A DNA stretch of 64,000 nucleotides from Desulfobacter hydrogenophilus (GTDB lineage: Bacteria > Desulfobacterota > Desulfobacteria > Desulfobacterales > Desulfobacteraceae), in assembly GCF_004319545.1 (NCBI RefSeq), contig NZ_CP036313.1, positions 1,986,501 through 2,050,500 of the forward strand, written 5' to 3'. Numbering within the stretch: the stretch's first letter is position 1; every line of letters starts with the position of its first letter. The notes under the pieces were generated by a model. The model saw nothing but the letters and a program-made list of their open reading frames with translations. It had not been told where the DNA came from and did no database searches. A program made the translations under genes and the position numbers. Below, piece after piece: positions 1 to 8,409 of the stretch.

Positions 1-1
1 T

Positions 2-256
2 CAAGACTCTAATCTTGTAAAAAAGCGCAGAAAGATTGTTGCATCACCAACACCGAAACCGGCCGAATCATCATCCGGTGAGGCAGTAGAGCTGATGTCC
101 AGAGAAGAGATCATGGAGATAATTAACTCCATGCGGGAACAAGGTGCTACCTATGATCAGGTTGCCAAACAGCTCATAGATCTTGGACAGCCCACCTTTT
201 CCGGCCGTGGCGAATGGCATGCCCAGACCATCCACAGGCTGTGCAGCAACAAATAG
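2..256 (+). CDS. C-terminal fragment of a recombinase-like protein
   Basis: Only the last 84 residues lie in the window, so the start and main domain are not seen. The frame runs from position 2 to a TAG at 254-256. After a Ser/Pro/Lys-rich linker the sequence has MREQGATYDQVAKQL followed by GRGEWHAQTIHRL. That pattern (Gly-x-Thr-Tyr..Val-Ala..Leu, then Gly-x-x-Trp..Thr-Ile) is seen in the helix-turn-helix-like end of large serine recombinases and related regulators. The family call is an inference from this short motif; a non-recombinase DNA-binding protein with the same module is equally possible. A hairpin terminator follows closely. Confidence 0.5.
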   Translation, partial: QDSNLVKKRRKIVASPTPKPAESSSGEAVELMSREEIMEIINSMREQGATYDQVAKQLIDLGQPTFSGRGEWHAQTIHRLCSNK

Positions 257-280
257 CAATTAAGCATAAAAAGATATAAT

Positions 281-315
281 AACCGACCGGATTTATTCCG
301 GTCGGTTATTTTTAT
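281..315 (+). terminator. Rho-independent terminator
   Basis: An 11-bp perfect stem (281-291 with 297-307) closes a 5-base loop and is followed by ATTTTTAT on the plus strand. It ends the recombinase-like gene. It overlaps the last codons of the convergent HNH gene, so it may act on both transcripts. Confidence 0.8.
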
Positions 316-616
316 CGGCCCCTATCCGAACCATGTATTCATTCCACTCCGCTGGTAACATTCGCTGTTTTTGAGTATTGCATTCCTTACAGCATGGTAC
401 CAGGTTGAATTTCTCTGATCGCCCTCCCCGGGAGAGGGGAATCACATGATCCATGGTTAATTCTTTGGGATAGAATTTTTCCCCGCAATAGTGGCATATC
501 CCGGACGATCGTTTTCGCTTCCACCACTGGCTGGCCCGAAGTTGCCTGGCCTTGGTCCGTTCCTTTTTCAGTGCAGCATCGTCGGGAAAAGAAAAAAAAT
601 TTTTTATGTCTGTCAT
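293..616 (-). CDS. HNH endonuclease family protein
   Basis: This 107-residue protein has the compact HNH nuclease fold. CxxC near residue 41 (CHYCGEKF) and a second CxxC (CCKEC) supply zinc-binding cysteines, and between them lies MDHVIPLSRGG, the DH(V/I)xPLSxGG motif with the metal-binding His. An Asn in KFNLVPCC completes the H-N-H signature. The N-terminal 35 residues are basic and helical. Such small stand-alone HNH proteins are usually DNA nickases or nucleases of unknown cellular role, often near mobile or restriction genes. There is no partner gene next to it. The family call is firm; the function is not. Confidence 0.8.
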   Translation of the reverse strand: MTDIKNFFSFPDDAALKKERTKARQLRASQWWKRKRSSGICHYCGEKFYPKELTMDHVIPLSRGGRSEKFNLVPCCKECNTQKQRMLPAEWNEYMVRIGADKNNRPE

Positions 617-733
617 ATCGTCTGTATTTAAAATTTAGTATCAGAGTGGGACCTCTGCGTTTGGACGGCAAGTTGCAAGTTGCCCAGATGCAAGGCCAAA
701 GCGCAGATATATGTACCTTTCCGTTTAAACACC

Positions 734-1618
734 TTAATATCCAAATTCACTGAGATGCCGTTTATTGGACACCCAATCCCGGGTCACCTTGACAAATAGC
801 TTAAGCAGCACCTTGCTGCCCAGCATCTGTTCAATATCTTTCCGGGCATTTGATCCAATTCGCTTGAGCATACTTCCGTTTTTCCCAATGACAATCCCCT
901 TTTGGGAATCGCGGACCAGATGAATGCTGGCATGGATGACAATCAGTTTTTTTTCCACTTCAAAGGCATCCACAGTAACGGCCGATGAATAGGGGATCTC
1001 CATACCGGTGAGCCTGAATACCTTTTCCCGGATAATTTCGCTGACCATATATTTTTCGGAAACATCGGTGAAGGTCTCCTCGGGATAGAGGGGTGGTCCC
1101 TGGGGCAGCCGGGATTCCACTTCATTAAGAAGCAGGTCCACCTGGATATTTTTTCTGGCAGAAACAGGTACAATGGTTTCAAAGGCGTATATATGCCTGA
1201 ACATTTCCACCTGCTCATACACAGTCGCTTTTTTGGCCAGATCAATTTTGTTCAGCGCCAGGATCACAGGTTTACGCACGGTTTCAAACCGCTTTACGAT
1301 CATTTTTTCCGACACATAGTTGCGGGATGCCGCATCCACCATAAAAAGAATCAAATCCACATCGCTCATGGCCTGAACCGCCTGATCCACGATTCGCTGA
1401 TTAAGCAGGGTGGTGCTTTTATGAATTCCCGGCGTATCCAGAAACACGATCTGGGAATGGGGACGATTCACAACGCCAAGTATCCGGTCCCTGGTGGTCT
1501 GGGGTTTTTTTGATGTAATTGAGATTTTCTGACCCAGAACCTGATTGAGCAGGGTGGATTTGCCGGCATTGGGCGCGCCGATAATACCTACAAATCCCGA
1601 ACGGGAGATTTTAGACAT
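734..1618 (-). CDS. era: GTPase Era (16S rRNA-binding ribosome assembly factor)
   Basis: At 294 residues this is the usual Era length. The G domain shows G1 GAPNAGKST (residues 14-22), the switch I region PQTTRDRI, G3 DTPG (61-64), G4 NKID (about 123-126) and G5 SAR. The C-terminal KH domain has the VIGKNGSMLKRIG loop, which in the family binds the 3' end of 16S rRNA during 30S maturation. It is the last gene of a minus-strand operon. Its ATG directly follows the stop codon of engB, so the two ribosome-assembly GTPases are probably translated together. Confidence 0.97.
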   Translation of the reverse strand: MSKISRSGFVGIIGAPNAGKSTLLNQVLGQKISITSKKPQTTRDRILGVVNRPHSQIVFLDTPGIHKSTTLLNQRIVDQAVQAMSDVDLILFMVDAASRNYVSEKMIVKRFETVRKPVILALNKIDLAKKATVYEQVEMFRHIYAFETIVPVSARKNIQVDLLLNEVESRLPQGPPLYPEETFTDVSEKYMVSEIIREKVFRLTGMEIPYSSAVTVDAFEVEKKLIVIHASIHLVRDSQKGIVIGKNGSMLKRIGSNARKDIEQMLGSKVLLKLFVKVTRDWVSNKRHLSEFGY

Positions 1619-2233
1619 CTATTCTACCTCCTGATACCAGTCAATAAGGCTATGGATCTCATCCCATATGGTCTGACGACCCTGGCGGGTTTTAGCCGAA
1701 AAAAGAACGATTCCGTTCCGTTCCCGGTTAAACGCTGTACAGGCGGCATCCAACTGCTTTAACTGTTTGGTTTTTGACAATTTATCCGCTTTGGTTAACA
1801 CCAGAAGACAGGGCATCCGCTTTGATTCAAGCCACCGGACCATATCAAGTTCCTCTTTGCCGGGGTCCCTGCGGATATCCATGAGCAGAATCAGCCCCAA
1901 CAGATTGTTGCGCGTCCCTACATACGTTTCCACCATGGGCTGCCACTGAGCTCTGATTTTTTTGGATACCTTGGCATATCCGTACCCGGGAAGGTCCACC
2001 ATGGACAGCTCCCGCTGAGGCACATCTCCATTGATCAGAAAAAAATTAATCAGCTGGGTGCAACCGGGCCGGGAACTTGTTTTGACCATATCCTTGCGGT
2101 TAATCAAGGTGTTGATCAAAGAAGATTTTCCCACATTGGATCTCCCCGCAAACGCGATTTCCGGGAAATCGTATTCCGGATACTGGGCGGGTTTTACCGC
2201 ACTTTTTATAAATTCAACGGTACGGATTTTCAT
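1619..2233 (-). CDS. engB: Ribosome biogenesis GTP-binding protein EngB/YsxC/YihA
   Basis: This 204-residue single-domain GTPase carries GRSNVGKSS (30-38), the G2 region SSRPGCTQ, DLPGYGYA (79-86), TKADKL and SAK. GRSNVGKSS and DLPGYG are typical of the EngB family, which is needed for 50S subunit assembly. Its start overlaps the stop of the upstream aminotransferase gene by 4 bases (ATGA), and its stop abuts the era start. This is a tightly packed operon. Confidence 0.95.
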   Translation of the reverse strand: MKIRTVEFIKSAVKPAQYPEYDFPEIAFAGRSNVGKSSLINTLINRKDMVKTSSRPGCTQLINFFLINGDVPQRELSMVDLPGYGYAKVSKKIRAQWQPMVETYVGTRNNLLGLILLMDIRRDPGKEELDMVRWLESKRMPCLLVLTKADKLSKTKQLKQLDAACTAFNRERNGIVLFSAKTRQGRQTIWDEIHSLIDWYQEVE

Positions 2234-3387
2234 GTATACCTTTTCAAATAATTTTCCAGGCGGTCCATTCCAATTTTAAGATTGTCCAGGGAATTGGCAT
2301 AGGAGAATCGCAGATATCCTTCACCATTGGCGCCAAAATCAATGCCTGGGGTAACCCCGATGTGTGCCTTTTCCAGGATATCAAATGCCAGGGCATAAGA
2401 ATCGGTGGAAACATGTTTGAAATTCACAAAAACATAAAAGGCACCGGTCGGTTCCACCATCATTGATAGCCCCATCTCTTTAAGGCGCTTGATCATGAAT
2501 TTCCTGCGCTCATTATATGTATCGCGCATGGCTTGGGTTTCCTTGTCGGCATCGGTCAATGCAACAGCGCCTGCCAGTTGGGTAATGGAATTGGCGCAGA
2601 TAAAGAAATTTTGCTGCAGCACCTGAAGGGCACGGACAAATTTTGGGGGCGCAATCAGGTAACCCAGACGAAGTCCTGTCATGGCAAACAGTTTTGAAAA
2701 ACCGTTGAGGACAAATGCTTGGTCCGTAAATTCCAAAATGGAGTGGTCTTTGTCTTCATAGGTCAGGCCATGGTAAATTTCATCGGAAACAATATACAGA
2801 CCATGTTCTTTGGCGACGTCAACAATCTCCTTCATCCGTGCCTCGGAGATAACGGTTCCCGTGGGATTGGACGGGGAATTGATGAAAATCGCTTTGGTCT
2901 TAGGTGTGATTTTTTCCTTGATGGCTTCGGGCGTATAGATAAACCCGTTTTGTTCATGTACCTTGACAAACACAGGTTCTCCCTGGACATACCGGATGAA
3001 ATTGGCATAGCAGGCATAATGGGGGTCTGAGACGATGACCTCATCACCGGGGTTCAGCAGTGCGCTGAACACAAGCAGCATGGCCGGCGAGGTCCCGTTC
3101 GTTACAAGTATGCGGCCGGGATCCACAGTCGTGCCGTAGATGCGTTTGTGATAATCACTGATGGCCCGGCGCAGGCGAAGGTCCCCTAAGCTGTTGGTAT
3201 AACAGGTTTCGTTTTGCTCTAAGGCCTCCACACAGACCCGGTTGACGCATTCAGGCACATTAAAGTCCGGCTCACCGATCTCCATGTGAATGACATCAAT
3301 CCCCTGGGCTTCCATCTTATGGATTTTTTCCATTACGTCCATGGCAATGAACGGTTTCATCTGTTCACATCGTTTGGCCACACTCAT
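2230..3387 (-). CDS. PLP-dependent class I/II aminotransferase
   Basis: This 385-residue fold-type I aminotransferase has the substrate and cofactor residues expected: INSPSNPTG, the Asp-Glu pair in VSDEIYHGL, the Schiff-base lysine in NGFSKLFAMTGLRLGY, and a C-terminal carboxylate-binding Arg in LRFSYAN. It would exchange an amino group between an amino acid and a 2-oxo acid in the cytoplasm. The exact substrate cannot be read from sequence. The gene starts 2 bases after hisG stops, which could suggest a link to histidine synthesis, but its sequence is closer to the general aspartate/alanine-type group than to HisC. That last point is inference. Confidence 0.88.
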   Translation of the reverse strand: MSVAKRCEQMKPFIAMDVMEKIHKMEAQGIDVIHMEIGEPDFNVPECVNRVCVEALEQNETCYTNSLGDLRLRRAISDYHKRIYGTTVDPGRILVTNGTSPAMLLVFSALLNPGDEVIVSDPHYACYANFIRYVQGEPVFVKVHEQNGFIYTPEAIKEKITPKTKAIFINSPSNPTGTVISEARMKEIVDVAKEHGLYIVSDEIYHGLTYEDKDHSILEFTDQAFVLNGFSKLFAMTGLRLGYLIAPPKFVRALQVLQQNFFICANSITQLAGAVALTDADKETQAMRDTYNERRKFMIKRLKEMGLSMMVEPTGAFYVFVNFKHVSTDSYALAFDILEKAHIGVTPGIDFGANGEGYLRFSYANSLDNLKIGMDRLENYLKRYT

Positions 3388-3389
3388 TT

Positions 3390-4265
3390 TCAGATCACCT
3401 TGTTCAATTCACATTCAATGATACCTTCGGCCCCTGCTTTCAACAGTTGGGGCACAAGGTCCCTGACCGCACTGTTTTCAACCACGGTCTCTACGGAGAA
3501 CCAGTCGGACTGGTAAAGGGAGGCTACGGTGGGGGCGTTCAGGCTTGGCAGAATGTCAACTACGGCAGGCAACTTTGATTCAGGTACATTCATTTTAAGC
3601 ATGACAAGCTTTTCCGCCACAAGGGCGGCCTGGAGCAACATGGCAATCTGCTCAATTTTTTCTCGTTTCACCGGATCTTGCCAGGCTGTTTTATTGGCAA
3701 TGAGCTGGGTATTGGTTTTCATGACCTCATGGATGACCTTTAAATTGTGCGCCCGGATCGTGCTCTCGGTCTCCGTGATCTCTACAATGGCATCCGCCAG
3801 GCCGGACACGATTTTGGCTTCTGTGGCTCCCCAGGAAAATTTCACATTTACATTAATATTACGGGATTCAAAAAAGCGTTTTGTAAATTGTACAAGTTCA
3901 GTGGAAATGGTTTTGCCTTCCAGATCCTCAAGGGTATTCATCTCGGAATCACCGGCCACGGCCACCACCCACCGAGCTGGACGGGCAGAAACCTTTGAAT
4001 AAACAAGATCCGTCACCACATGGACATCCGACTGGTGCTCAGCTACCCAGTCAAGACCGGTCAGGCCTGCATCAATAACCCCGGATTCCACATTAATGGA
4101 CATTTCTTGGGCCCGACACAGGGCGCATTCAATGGTGTCATCATCAATATCGGGGAAATAGCTTCTGCCTTCCACGTTTATTTTCCATCCCGAGCGCCTG
4201 AACAGGTTGACGGTCGCATTCTGCAGGCTTCCTTTGGGAATGCCCAGTTTTAATTTTTTATTCAT
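3390..4265 (-). CDS. hisG: ATP phosphoribosyltransferase, long form
   Basis: HisG makes phosphoribosyl-ATP from ATP and PRPP, the first step of histidine synthesis. The 291-residue length and a C-terminal ferredoxin-like regulatory domain (from about residue 215) mark the long, HisZ-independent form. The catalytic part begins LGIPKGSLQNATV, and GVIDAGLTGLDWV and the PRPP-binding region SGLADAIVEITETEST are present. Its ATG overlaps the last base of the hisI stop codon. As the long form it should be inhibited allosterically by histidine. Confidence 0.95.
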   Translation of the reverse strand: MNKKLKLGIPKGSLQNATVNLFRRSGWKINVEGRSYFPDIDDDTIECALCRAQEMSINVESGVIDAGLTGLDWVAEHQSDVHVVTDLVYSKVSARPARWVVAVAGDSEMNTLEDLEGKTISTELVQFTKRFFESRNINVNVKFSWGATEAKIVSGLADAIVEITETESTIRAHNLKVIHEVMKTNTQLIANKTAWQDPVKREKIEQIAMLLQAALVAEKLVMLKMNVPESKLPAVVDILPSLNAPTVASLYQSDWFSVETVVENSAVRDLVPQLLKAGAEGIIECELNKVI

Positions 4266-4639
4266 TATTTGTATACCTTTTTCGGGTCAAAGACCCGCTT
4301 TTCAACTATTTTGAATTCATTATTTTCAACAACTTTGTAAAAACAGCTCTTATATCCTTTGTGGCAGGCTGCGCCACCTACCTGGGTCACCTTGAGAAGC
4401 ACGGTGTCATTGTCACAGTCCACCCGGATCTCCCTGACCTTTTGAACGTGTCCCGAGGTTTCTCCCTTTTTCCATAATTTTTTTCTGGACCGGCTGTAAT
4501 ATACGGCATTGCCGCAGGCAAGTGTTTCTTCAAAGGCCTCTTGGTTCATATAGGCCAGCATCAGCACCTCACCTGTCTCCGCGTCCTGGGCAATGGCGGG
4601 GATCAGCCCGCCGGTTTTGTCAAAATCAAGTTCCGGCAT
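4265..4639 (-). CDS. hisI: Phosphoribosyl-AMP cyclohydrolase
   Basis: HisI opens the adenine ring of phosphoribosyl-AMP (third step of histidine synthesis). The zinc-site cysteines are visible in [10 protein letters not shown] and in [14 protein letters not shown], and [27 protein letters not shown] and VQKV are family signatures. I start it at the ATG at 4639 (124 residues, the normal monofunctional size), which has AAGGAAG about 11 bases upstream. An in-frame ATG at 4714 would add 25 residues that do not look conserved. It heads the operon hisI-hisG-aminotransferase-engB-era. Confidence 0.93.
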   Translation of the reverse strand: MPELDFDKTGGLIPAIAQDAETGEVLMLAYMNQEAFEETLACGNAVYYSRSRKKLWKKGETSGHVQKVREIRVDCDNDTVLLKVTQVGGAACHKGYKSCFYKVVENNEFKIVEKRVFDPKKVYK

Positions 4640-4850
4640 GACTCTTTTGTCTTCCTTATAATTTTGATAATTCGATAAATTGAAGGCGGCAAAAGCCGCT
4701 TGAGGCCGGGTCATTAAGGTGCCTAATTCTTTAGAAGCACCTTGATATTATACATATTTTATCCGGCAGACCATATCAAAACCTAAATATCTAATGGTTT
4801 AGGGGCAAAATGTCAATTTATATATTTATTAGAGGATGTGGGATACAGAA

Positions 4851-5900
4851 TCAAAGATGTTTAAAGAAAAAATTTTGGTCAAAAACTAGATGTTTACCTT
4901 TTCTAACGCGTTCTCGCAAAAGCCCCATTTTTTTATCCAAATCAGCCAGGTAGGCAGCACTTTTTTTTTCCGCCTCTAAGGTTTTGACCACATCGACAAT
5001 ACCGCCGTTTCTTATCACAATGCGTCGGTCACAGGACAGGGCAAGCAATGGATCATGGGTGGAGATCAGAACAATTTTCTCTTTGTTAAGCAGCAGGGAA
5101 ATGGCTTTAACACGGTCGATGCCTGCATTTTCAATCTCATCGATTAATACAACGGGGGAGGCACTCAGATAGGCCACGTCGGCGATCATCAGAGCCCGGG
5201 ACTGACCGCCGGAAAGAGACGTAATGGCTGTGTCCAGGGCAAACGGTTCACCTGCAAGCATTACGGCTGACTGGTAGATCTGCTTGGTTTTTTCTGGAAT
5301 ATTGTCAATCAGGCGGCTTTCGGCATGCATTTGTAAAAATGCCTCCACGGTCAAATCCATGACAAAATTCATGTTCTGGGAAAGCTGGGCCACCAGCCTG
5401 AACTCGCCGGAAAAACGAGACTGTGCCTCCAGCGGTTTGCCGTCCGGCAACACGTTTCGACCCGAAGGGGTATCCCCTTGGGCCAGACACTCAATATCCG
5501 AGAGAAGCTGGCTTTTGCCCGAACCGGTGGGCCCCACCACACTGACCACCTCACCGGGGAAAAGGGTGATCCCCATGGCTTCCGGATGCCCGTTTTTATC
5601 AAATCCGGCCCCAATGACCAGGTGATCCAGCCTGCCATGACTTTTGCACCGGCACTGTTCCATCTTTGCAATAAATTCCAGAACCTGGGCGGACAGGGAT
5701 TCATGATCCAGACCGAATTGGGACAAATGGTCCGGGGACAGGCTTTCAATGCGCATGGCCAGTGTCTTTTGATCCGGGCAAGGATCAATCTCCAGAGCGC
5801 TGAAAAAATCTTTTAGATAAGGATATTTTTCCATCAGCGTATCAAGTCCAAAATTCAACAGGTCTGTGTCTACGCCATTTTTTTTGTTTACTATTCCCAT
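4851..5900 (-). CDS. Stand-alone ABC-type ATPase with DUF1858-like N-terminus
   Basis: This 349-residue protein has Walker A GPTGSGKS (about 123-130), signature LSGGQSR (229-235), Walker B VVLIDE (about 250-255) and an H-loop His (STHD). There are no membrane helices and no permease gene is adjacent. The N-terminal 80 residues (MEKYPYLKDFFSALEID) resemble a DUF1858 helical domain, also seen in the neighbour at 6626-7834. CRCKSHG at about 84-90 is a possible metal-binding cluster. The ATG at 5900 overlaps the GTPase stop codon (TGATG); a GTG just before it is an alternative. The ATPase family is sure. The role, perhaps cofactor or metalloenzyme maturation rather than transport, is inference. 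Confidence 0.8.
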   Translation of the reverse strand: MGIVNKKNGVDTDLLNFGLDTLMEKYPYLKDFFSALEIDPCPDQKTLAMRIESLSPDHLSQFGLDHESLSAQVLEFIAKMEQCRCKSHGRLDHLVIGAGFDKNGHPEAMGITLFPGEVVSVVGPTGSGKSQLLSDIECLAQGDTPSGRNVLPDGKPLEAQSRFSGEFRLVAQLSQNMNFVMDLTVEAFLQMHAESRLIDNIPEKTKQIYQSAVMLAGEPFALDTAITSLSGGQSRALMIADVAYLSASPVVLIDEIENAGIDRVKAISLLLNKEKIVLISTHDPLLALSCDRRIVIRNGGIVDVVKTLEAEKKSAAYLADLDKKMGLLRERVRKGKHLVFDQNFFFKHL

Positions 5901-6619
5901 CACGTAAAATCCATGGTTTTGACATTGCCGATCTGACTGTCAGGCCCGATCCGGGTCTCCCCTAGACAATAGGAACACAAGGCCGCCGGCATGGTAAAAC
6001 GAAGGCGCATGCCGTTTAACGACGTAATGGCAGGTGCTGTTTTAAAATGTCCGGCAACCAGAAGAGAACCCTGGCCCGTCAATCCATTGACCGGCAGTAC
6101 CGCAGCCTTTGCATTGGCCTGGCGAACACGAAAGGAAAAGACTTCCCGTTCAGCCTGGGACACAATATCCCCCTTGGTCAGTACCACAAGATCGGCATTT
6201 TTTAACATGGGGCCGATTTTCCTGGGTGTATGGACCCCGCTTAAATGATCAATGACACATACGGCCAGGATACCTTTAATATGGGGAGAACACCGGTTAC
6301 AAAGTCCTGCGCTTTCACTGATCAACAGGTTAAAGCCTTGATCTATACCCCATTGCACGCAGGCTTCAATATTGGCAATAAAAAAATGATCCGGGCACAG
6401 CCCCCCGGCCAGCCCTTTTTTCACAGGCAAGCCGGCACGCTCATATCTTTTGTGGTCGTCTCCGGTGAGGCAGTCAAATTTGATGATGCCAATACGAAGC
6501 CCTTGTTCCAAAAGTTCTGCTGCCGTATGCAGGATGAAAGAGGTCTTTCCGCTTGAAGGCGGTCCTGCCACCGTCACCAGTCTGATGGACGAATTTTCTT
6601 TTTTCAATGTCTGGTTCAT
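5900..6619 (-). CDS. UreG/HypB-like G3E-type GTPase
   Basis: This 239-residue P-loop GTPase has Walker A GPPSSGKT (19-26), a switch region SESAGLC, and the guanine-specificity motif TKGD (148-151) after VVL. Two cysteine pairs stand out: CNRC (107-110), located where HypB and UreG place metal-binding residues, and CSYC near the C-terminus (215-218). G3E GTPases insert nickel, cobalt or other metals into enzymes. The gene starts 7 bases after the binding-protein gene stops and overlaps the ATPase gene by one base, so the three products are co-expressed. The substrate metal or enzyme is unknown. Confidence 0.8.
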   Translation of the reverse strand: MNQTLKKENSSIRLVTVAGPPSSGKTSFILHTAAELLEQGLRIGIIKFDCLTGDDHKRYERAGLPVKKGLAGGLCPDHFFIANIEACVQWGIDQGFNLLISESAGLCNRCSPHIKGILAVCVIDHLSGVHTPRKIGPMLKNADLVVLTKGDIVSQAEREVFSFRVRQANAKAAVLPVNGLTGQGSLLVAGHFKTAPAITSLNGMRLRFTMPAALCSYCLGETRIGPDSQIGNVKTMDFT

Positions 6620-6625
6620 GGACCA

Positions 6626-7834
6626 TCAAGGCGCCAGGGGCATGAAAATTTTATCAATTTCAATATTTAAGGCAGGAAGATCGTTTTGCCTTAAAAAGTC
6701 CCACCCCAGCCATTGCAGTGGTTTTGTCTGGACATCAGCGGCCACATCTGCATGGGGCACGGGAAATCCGGCACTTGCAAGGATCTGTGCGAGCTGACGG
6801 CCCACAAGATAATCAAGAACCGGTTTGAGCTCTTCTTTCTTTTCAGGTTTGACTTGGAGGATGACCGGGCTTGCGAGGGCGCCGTCATCCGGCCATATTA
6901 CCTTAATGCGGTCCTGGTGTCGGATGCGGTCCGCAAAAAAAGCCGGCATGACATACAGTGCACCCGGGCCATTATTGTCTATCCGGTTGACCATCTGTGC
7001 CGGGTGAAGCCCTTCAAGCACATTGCGGGCCAAGGCCTCTAATCCCTTGTTGCCAAACGCCTTAAACGTGGGCAGCAGAACCGCGTGGCAATAAAATCCG
7101 TCTCCCCCTCTGATGATCAGGCTTTTCTTCCACTTCGGTGCAAGCATATCTTCCCAGGTGCGCGGCAGCGCTCTATTTCCCAACTTATCAAGGTTGGCAA
7201 TCACCACCAAAGGATTTACGCACAAAATGGTATATTCGTTTTTGGGATCTAAAATTTGCGCATCTGAAAAATTCGGGCCGGCCGGCAGCTTTCCATATCC
7301 TGTAAAATGCCCCGGGACCACAAAATGGTTGTAAAACCGCCGACCTATAAAAACATTAAAATCAGCTGATACAATAATATCAGGGAGTTCCTCCTTGGCC
7401 TCAATGGTGTCAACGTAGGAATAATAAGATAATTCCTGGTTTACATTCCCCTCAACCGCCGATTGAATGTCAATCCCCTCTTTGGCTTGAAGTTCGTTTA
7501 AAAATTGGGAAAAAGCCCGGCTAAACGGCATTTTTAAACCACAGGGCATAAGCCCCAGAAAGCTCAAGTCTTTTTGAGCCGCCATGGATGTCAGTCCGGG
7601 GGTGTCAATTACAGGATCCTGGGTGATGGAACCCTCAAGCATCTTAATGAATGCCTCAATGTTGATGAATCGACTTTTTAACGCTGTGCCCAGGGTTAAA
7701 AAAGGTGCCAGCACCCGCATGGCATCGTCACTGACCAGGGCGCCCAGGCCATTTGCCACAAAAACCGACCGGGTCTGGGGAAATCGCTGGATTATTTCAT
7801 ATATTTTTAAGTCTGCATGAATGTTTGTTGGCAT
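6626..7834 (-). CDS. DUF1858 plus periplasmic-binding-fold protein lacking a signal peptide
   Basis: This 402-residue protein combines an N-terminal DUF1858-like helical domain (residues about 1-72, IIQRFPQTRSVFVANGLG) with a type II extracellular-solute-binding fold (from about residue 85). The latter resembles iron(III)-type binding proteins (ALPRTWEDMLAPKWKKSL, GGDGFYCHAV). There is no signal peptide, lipobox or transmembrane segment, so it should stay in the cytoplasm. It is first in the three-gene unit and has an AGGAG-type ribosome site upstream of the ATG. A cytoplasmic ligand sensor or cofactor carrier is the simplest reading, but that is inference. Confidence 0.78.
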   Translation of the reverse strand: MPTNIHADLKIYEIIQRFPQTRSVFVANGLGALVSDDAMRVLAPFLTLGTALKSRFINIEAFIKMLEGSITQDPVIDTPGLTSMAAQKDLSFLGLMPCGLKMPFSRAFSQFLNELQAKEGIDIQSAVEGNVNQELSYYSYVDTIEAKEELPDIIVSADFNVFIGRRFYNHFVVPGHFTGYGKLPAGPNFSDAQILDPKNEYTILCVNPLVVIANLDKLGNRALPRTWEDMLAPKWKKSLIIRGGDGFYCHAVLLPTFKAFGNKGLEALARNVLEGLHPAQMVNRIDNNGPGALYVMPAFFADRIRHQDRIKVIWPDDGALASPVILQVKPEKKEELKPVLDYLVGRQLAQILASAGFPVPHADVAADVQTKPLQWLGWDFLRQNDLPALNIEIDKIFMPLAP

Positions 7835-8409
7835 ATTATTTGGGGCTCCTTTACTATTCTCCTGATTATCGGGAATACTTCGCGTAAATCATAACAGCAA
7901 TTCTAATGCCAGGCGGATCAAAAGCAGTCGCCCACACAACAAATCAGATAATAAAACGTTTGATTAAGGGATGATATCGTCGGCAAATTCATTGCTTTGT
8001 ATATGAAAGCACAAGTAACTTATTGAATTGCTTTCATGTTTTATTTTGGGTCGGGCTTGGTGTTGATGGGCCGGGTCAGCCCATGGCTGTTATAAAATTA
8101 TCGTTTCCGATGGATTAAGAAATGCTTACAATAACGATATTGTCATATTAATGTAGAACAACGATTATTACTTATTAAAATAAATACAAATTTGTTGCTT
8201 ATGGTTTATGCCACATACAAACTACATCCTTTGTTAATCACATTAAAAAGCCTTCGTCCTGGATCTCACCGGTTTACTGATATACCCCAAATGCATTGTT
8301 CGACAAAGCGTTGCAGACAGATTAGGTCTCCAGCCTTTCTATTGCCATCTTAATTCTAATCTGATAGAAACAACTATTTTATCAAAATATAATACTATTT
8401 CGAAACCTT
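7835..8409. other. 575-bp intergenic region between divergent genes
   Basis: No credible gene is visible on either strand. The region must hold the promoters of the 6626-7834 unit (minus) and of the PBP1A gene (plus), but I see no convincing -35/-10 pair. The only structured part is the dispersed repeat at 8000-8094. The rest is AT-rich. Confidence 0.6.
8000..8094 (+). repeat. ~95-bp dispersed repeat, copy 1
   Basis: The element starts TATATGAAAG and ends CAGCCCATGGCTGTTATA. It contains two small inverted repeats: ATGAAAGC with GCTTTCAT, and CAGCC-CAT-GGCTG. Related copies lie at 47217-47312, 51387-51479 and 51480-51575, all in the same plus-strand orientation. A degenerate relative may lie at 13531-13592. 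Confidence 0.75.
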
